From Ehretia macrophylla (lineage: Eukaryota; Streptophyta; Magnoliopsida; Boraginales; Ehretiaceae), in NCBI GenBank assembly GCA_037974665.1, contig CM075778.1:12885001-12949000 (forward strand): DNA of 64,000 nt, written 5' to 3'. The position numbers were made by a program, and so were the translations under genes. The notes under the pieces were generated by a model. The model was not told the origin of the DNA. It saw only the letters and a program-made list of their open reading frames with translations, and did no database searches. Position 1 is the first letter of the stretch. Each line of letters begins with the position of its first letter. Positions 58,991 to 64,000 of this stretch are shown piece after piece.

Positions 58991-60167
58991 CTAGTCTTTT
59001 ATGAACTTCTCATAGAGCTTTTCAAGCATAGTCTTTATACCTTTCATCTCGGTGTTTACTTCTCCAACAGTCCAAGATAACTGATCAACACGCGAAGTCA
59101 ATTTGTCAACCTTGGTATTGACTTCTTCAAGAGTGGCTTGGCGAGATCTTCTTCTTGTAGAAGAACTTGTACCTCCAATATTAGCCCGTGAAGTTCCAAT
59201 GTCAGCATCACTTCCTTCGTTATCTCCTTCATCACTCTCACTTGCGGCTTCATTTTCATCTCCCTCATCCCCAAGGTCATAATTTTTTAGATCATCTACC
59301 GCTTCAGATTGACTCTTACGGAATTGACGTTGCTCAATATAGATAATGTCGTTATTGACACGAGCCATATATTTTCTATCAAGGCAATATTTGTCAAGGA
59401 GGTAGGTGGAGGCATTCAAAGGTTCAAACAGACCAATACGAGTAATATCTCTTAGACATAAAAGATGACACAAGATCATCCCATAGGGCAAGGACTTCTT
59501 TTTGAAAGCCAACATGTGACTAAGCATAATGTGTGGGAGGTTGATTTTTACCTTTTTTAATATAAGATGCATCACATAGCCTGTGAAGAATGGAATAGAC
59601 CTGTCTCTTACAATGCGAGGCATGATAACTTGATTCAAGATATAGAGGAGCAATCGTTTTTCAACACATAGGTGATCTCTTTTAGGCATGAACTCTTCCA
59701 ACCTTCCTGAGCCCTCCCACAATGTAGCAAACATCTCCGTTGGAGCGTTGTCGTGTAGTCCTTTCGGTAAGTTGGTAGGAGAGTAGATTTAGGCCACTAG
59801 TTGGAATACCAAGCAAGTTAGCCAAGTCCCGTTCACTCACAAATATGTTAACGTCATTTACCCGACTTTTTAGCCCATTCACACCCTCATGTTCACCTTT
59901 CACCACATAAGCATAGAACTCACGAACCCATATATCACAATTGATGTCCTCGAGTCCAAACAGAGGAAACCACCTTTGATGTCTAAGCAGTTTATGTGGA
60001 CGAGTGTGGTCCAAAAAATCTGAAGGATCAAGAAGGTTACCTTATAGTATTTCTTTTTTAGAGAAATCACCCGGTGCGATGACGTGTATAGGATCCCATG
60101 GGTCAATGGTATGAGGCCTAAAATCGGTCTTTCGTTTCTTGGATGCTTTTATTGATGAAGATACCAT
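58991..60167 (-). pseudogene. Extra ORF between pol and 3' LTR of the Sirevirus (broken, about 390 codons)
   Basis: Starts M-V-S-S-S-I-K-A-S-K-K-R-K at 60167 (basic N-terminus). There is one in-frame stop near 60046, then D-P-S-D-F-L-D-H-T-R-P-H-K, W-F-P-L-F-G-L-E-D-I-N and V-R-E-F-Y-A-Y-V-V-K-G. A frameshift lies near 59700, then a 247-codon stretch (58991-59734) with hydrophobic helices, an acidic region (D-E-G-D-E-N-E-A-A-S-E-S-D) and a C-terminal heptad-like coiled coil. The V-R-E-F-Y-A pattern followed by a short plant-specific domain resembles what is annotated as putative plant transposon protein; this is from memory of the family. The position corresponds to the env-like ORF of some Sireviruses. 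No signal peptide or clear membrane anchor seen. Function unknown. Confidence 0.6.
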
Positions 60168-60641
60168 AGGTAGAAGTAAGAATTTCAAGAAAAAGCAAGA
60201 AATTTTGGTTGGGTAATTTCGTCAAACACTTGGTAGGCAAGAGAATTTTGAAGAAATTCTTATGACGATTTTGAAGAGAATGAAAATCTTTTGAGTTGTT
60301 CGAAGGCTTAACACCCTTTTTAAAATTGAATGAAGAATTTGAAGGGTTTAAAACTGTTAATGGTGAGTTATGGTTTTTAATGGAGAAGATAAAGAGTTGT
60401 GTTGAAGAAAAGAATGAGTTTTAAATGTTAAAATTGGTGTTTTAAAGCTTGTGCCTGACAGTGCAACGGCCGGACGAGGGTAGGCGCACCGGTCGACCGG
60501 TGCCAGACCTTCTTCAGCCTGAGGCACGTCCACCGGACGAGGGTATGCTCCACCGGTTGACCGGTGACAACCCCTTCTTCCAGTGGTGCACTTTCTGCCA
60601 GGAAGTGCATCTCACTTGGAAAAAACTCCAAGTTTGCAATT
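60168..60641. repeat. Spacer with CCGG palindromes (60449-60590)
   Basis: Between pol and the extra ORF. GC-rich island with CACCGGTCGACCGGTG and CACCGGTTGACCGGTG plus two CCGGACGAGGGTA repeats, similar in kind to the cluster in the LTR at 58013-58145. No gene seen. Confidence 0.7.
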
Positions 60642-63600
60642 TCAACACATTTTAAGCATGCCTAACTCTCTTCTAATCACACAAAATTGATTTTCATGCA
60701 ATGGTTTGGTAAAAATATCAGCTAATTGATGTACGGAATCAACAAATTCAAGTACAACATCCCCTTTTTGAACATGATCGCGAATGAAATGATACATAAT
60801 TTCAATATGTTTAGTTCTAGAATGTTGTATGCGATTCTTAATGAGATTAATGGCACTTGTATTATCACATATAATAGGCACATTATCGTACACAAGGCCA
60901 TAGTCAAGTAAATTTTGTTTCATCCAAAGAATTTAGGCAACACAATTTTTGGCAGATACGTATTCAGCTTCGGCCGAAGAGAGAGCTACATTATTTTTGC
61001 TTTTTGCTAGACCAAGAGATTAATGATTGACCTAGAAATTGGCAACATCCACTAGTACTCTTTCTATCTACTTGATATCTTGCATAATCCGCATCCAAAT
61101 ACCCTATAATTTTGAATGATGTGCCTTTCGGATACTACAATCCTAAATCTATAGTCCCCTTAAGATATCTAATGATTCTTTTTACTGCATTTAAGAGAGA
61201 CTCTTTGGGACAAGATTGAAAATGAGCACATAAGCATAGAACAAATACAATATTGGGTCTAGAGGCAGTTAAATAAAGAAGGCTTCCAATCATACCTCGA
61301 TATTGTTTTTCATTTACTTTGTTGCCTTCTTCATCTTTGTCAAGTTTGATTGACGTTGACATTGGTGTACTCATTTCTTTTGCTGACTTAAGCCCAAACT
61401 TCTTGATAAGCTCTCTAGTGTACTTGGCTTGATTGATGAAAGTACCCTCTTGTGTTTGCTTGATTTGGAGCCTGAGAAAGAAATTTAATTCTCCCATCAT
61501 ACTTATTTCGAATTCCTTGTGCATGCACTTAGAGTAATAATCACAAAGAGATTCATTAGTAGCACCAAAGATTATATCATCAACATAGATTTGTACAAAC
61601 AATATGTCTTTGCCTTTTGTTTTAACAAAGAGAGTGGAATCTAATTTCCCTTTAGTGAACCCTTTTTCAAGCAAGTAATTACTAAGCCTATCATACCATG
61701 CTCTAGGTGCTTGCTTGAGGCCATATAATGTCTTATCTAGTTTATATACATGATTTGGCAAGTTAGAATCCTAAAATCCATGTGGTTGTTTCACATAAAC
61801 TTCTTCCTTGAGATAGCCATTTAGAAAGACACTTTTTATATCCATATGGTATAATTTAAAGTCCATAAAACATGCAAAGGCAAGAAGCATACAAATGGAT
61901 TCAAGTCTAACTACGGGAGCAAAAGTCTCATCATAATCTATGCCTTCTTCTTGATTATACTTTTGAGCCACTAACCTAGCTTTGTTTCTAGTTACAACCC
62001 CGGATTCATCTAGCTTATTCCTAAAAACCCATTTTGTACTAATTATAGGATAATTCTTAAGTTTTTCAACTAGATGTCATACTTTACTTCTTTCAAATTG
62101 ATTTAATTCTTCTTGCATGACAATTATTCAATCTTCAAGATCTAAAGCTTCTTTAATATTTTTAGGCTCTACTTGAGAAAGAAAAGCAACATGTTCATAG
62201 TAAGCATTTAGATTGGAACGAGTTCTTACTCCCTTGGAAGGATCACCAAGAATTTGATCATTTGGATGATCTCTCACAAACTTCCAGCATCTTGGTAGAT
62301 TATCATTTGTTGTAGCTTCTTGAACATTTTGTATTGGTTGTTCATTGTCTTGTGGATTTGTTAGAGCTTCACTATCCTTTGAGGCTTGACCTTTTTCAAG
62401 ATATGTCTCTTTTGGATCACTTGGGGTTCCCTCATTGCCAATGGTTGTAGGTAAGATTTGAATGTCTACTTCGGAAACACCTATATCACATCATTCTTTC
62501 TCGGGGCAAAATGATTAGTTTTATCACAATCTACATGCATAGACTCTTCAATTAGCATATTTCTTTTGTTGAAGACTCTATAAGCTTTGCTTCTTGAAGA
62601 ATAACCCATAAAAAGTCCTTCATCCGATTTAGAATCAAATTTGCCAAGATGTTCTTTTTTATTTAGGATGAAACACTTATAACCAAATACTTTAAAATGA
62701 GATACATTTGGTGCTCTACCTTTCCATAATTCATAAAGTATTTTCTTTAGAAAAGGTCTAATTAGAACATGGTTTAACACATAACATGCGGTATTTATGG
62801 CTTCTCCCCAAAAATATGTTCGCAAATTGTTTTCTTTCAACATTATTATTGCCATTTCTTGTAACGTTTGGTTCTTTCTTTCCACTACCCCATTTTGTTG
62901 AGGAGTACTAGGAGCCGAAAAATTATGTTCAATGCCACGTACTTCACAATAATCCATGAAAGATACATTTATAAATTCGGTGCCTTGGTCACTATGAATG
63001 CAATTTATACAATAGCATTTCTCATTTTACACCTTATTACAAAGTTTAGCAAATTCATTGAAGATATCATTTTTATGTGCAAGGGGTCTCACCCATGTAA
63101 ATTTAGTATAATCATCTATGATAACATAGGCATATCTAGATCCACTTAGACTTGCCACATCCATTGGACCAAATGGATCCATATGTAATTTTTGTAAAGC
63201 TCTTGATGTGGTTACATTGCTAATTGTTTTGAAATATGTTTTGTGTTGTTTTTCAAATTGGCATGCATCACATAAATGGTCTTTTTGAAATCTAGTCTTA
63301 GGAAAACCTATGACAAGTTCTTTTCTAGAAAGCTTAGCAAGTAAATCCATGTTAGCATGACCAAGTCTTCTATGCCATAACCCTGAGTCTTCATTAATGA
63401 TAACTAAGCATGTCACATTTTGAAATTTTAATTCATGGAAATTAATCACATACACATTATTGCATCTATTGCCAACAAACAACACTTTATCATCTTTATC
63501 ATATGTCTTGCAACAAGTAGATAAAAATTCAACTCTAAATCCATTATCACAAAATTGACTTACACTTAGCAAATTGTGTCTAAGACCTTAAACACACAAG

Positions 63601-63998
63601 ACATCATGAATAGAAAGAGAGTTTATATCTCCTATGCTACTCTTACCAATGACTTTGCCTCATTCATTTCCTCCATAGCTAACTTTACCTTTGAAATCTT
63701 TGTCAATCTCATAAAAGAAAGAGACATCTCCCATCATGTGCTTTGAGCACCCACTATCAATAACCCAAGTATCTTCATACTTCACCTTTAGGGCAACCTA
63801 TCATTCATAGAAACAAATCAAATTCATTTTGGTCCCCAAGGTTCTATTGGGTCCTTTTGTGTTAGTACGAAGTCCTAACACATCTAACAACCCATTTGGG
63901 TCTAACCCATAAAGGAATGTGAGAATCTCTTCCCACCATGTTTCTAAATCTACATCATGATGCATTGTGACCAATCTTCTCACAATAAGTGCATCTCT
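60642..63998 (-). pseudogene. Sirevirus pol (CCHC, protease, integrase, RT, RNase H), broken
   Basis: From the right: zinc knuckle C-T-Y-C-E-K-I-G-H-N-A (63950-63998, followed by a stop), protease W-V-I-D-S-G-C-S-K-H-M near 63750, pre-integrase and zinc region (63027-63572, L-W-H-R-R-L-G-H-A-N and C-D-A-C), integrase core end (62481-62957, P-Q-Q-N-G-V-V-E-R-K), a broken linker, RT (61135-61971; Y-D-E-T-F-A-P-V, L-Y-G-L-K-Q-A-P-R-A-W, and catalytic Y-V-D-D near 61578), RNase H ending H-T/H-I-E-I-x-Y-H-F-I-R-D near 60790 and L-A-D-I-F-T-K-P-L at 60700. At least six stops or shifts separate these parts. Core motifs survive but the protein cannot be made whole. Domain order PR-IN-RT-RH is that of Ty1/copia. 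Confidence 0.9.
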
Positions 63999-64000
63999 TA

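Larger units (their letters stand above)
57302..64000 (-). mobile_element. Sirevirus-type Ty1/copia element, partial (runs off window)
   Basis: Minus-orientation copia element inserted in the right LTR of P. Order from left: 3' LTR 57302-58509, purine-tract cluster 58510-58800, extra ORF 58991-60167 (broken), palindrome-rich spacer, then pol 60642-63998 (RNase H, RT, integrase, protease, CCHC). Multiple PPTs and an extra ORF between pol and the 3' LTR are reported hallmarks of the Sirevirus lineage. Stops and frameshifts show it is no longer autonomous. The 5' part lies beyond the window. Confidence 0.87.

Overview
This window is plant nuclear repeat DNA, probably from a flowering plant. It is AT-rich and contains no recognisable host gene. 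I support no tRNA, rRNA or CRISPR feature. It is a stack of LTR retrotransposons nested several levels deep. Most boundaries below were fixed by TG...CA LTR ends, 5-bp target site duplications (TSDs), primer binding sites (PBS, always complementary to initiator tRNA-Met, TGGTATCAGAGC) and polypurine tracts (PPT). I cannot name the species.

Layout. The oldest recognisable layer is a dead Ty3-type element 'H' on the + strand. Its pol survives in three pieces: 452-802 (RT), 10664-11168 (RT/RNase H) and 48615-50253 (RNase H/integrase), followed by a PPT and a broken 3' LTR from 50254. Insertions separate the pieces. E1 (803-10663, TSD ATGGA) is a young, complete Tekay/Del-like chromovirus with an intact 1607-residue gag-pol. 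A solo LTR 'O' (11169-48614, TSD AATTA, itself about 2.8 kb) is split by two further elements. These are E3 (11661-36436, TSD TGGTA, dead) and E2 (38357-48198, TSD TTCAT), a second complete relative of E1, also with an intact 1607-residue gag-pol.

Inside E3, about 0.4 kb of integrase has been replaced by a 15.6-kb rearranged block (about 14453-30084). It holds a decayed Ty1/copia element C1 (14491-28474) that carries a nested solo LTR (18621-20907, TSD TTGTA) and a tandem array of very small LTR elements (TRIM-like, 23155-24815, TSD ACTTT). That array in turn contains a 194-bp palindrome. The block ends with 100 bp of H-like RT and a truncated Ty3 LTR. The copia-LTR/RT junction at 28474/28475 repeats the one at 451/452.

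From 50830 the LTR of H is interrupted by P, a large-LTR element whose internal region is only 282 bp. Its left LTR carries another solo LTR (51032-53584, TSD TCTTA). Its right LTR is broken at 57302 by a Sirevirus-type Ty1/copia element that runs past the window end and carries an extra, broken ORF between pol and its 3' LTR.

E1 and E2 are the only elements that look able to make all their own proteins; the rest are relics or non-autonomous forms. The least expected observation is that LTRs of several different Ty3 families share one layout: hairpin, pyrimidine tract, AG, then a short, in-phase, mostly acidic open frame. Differences between related copies fall mostly at third codon positions.
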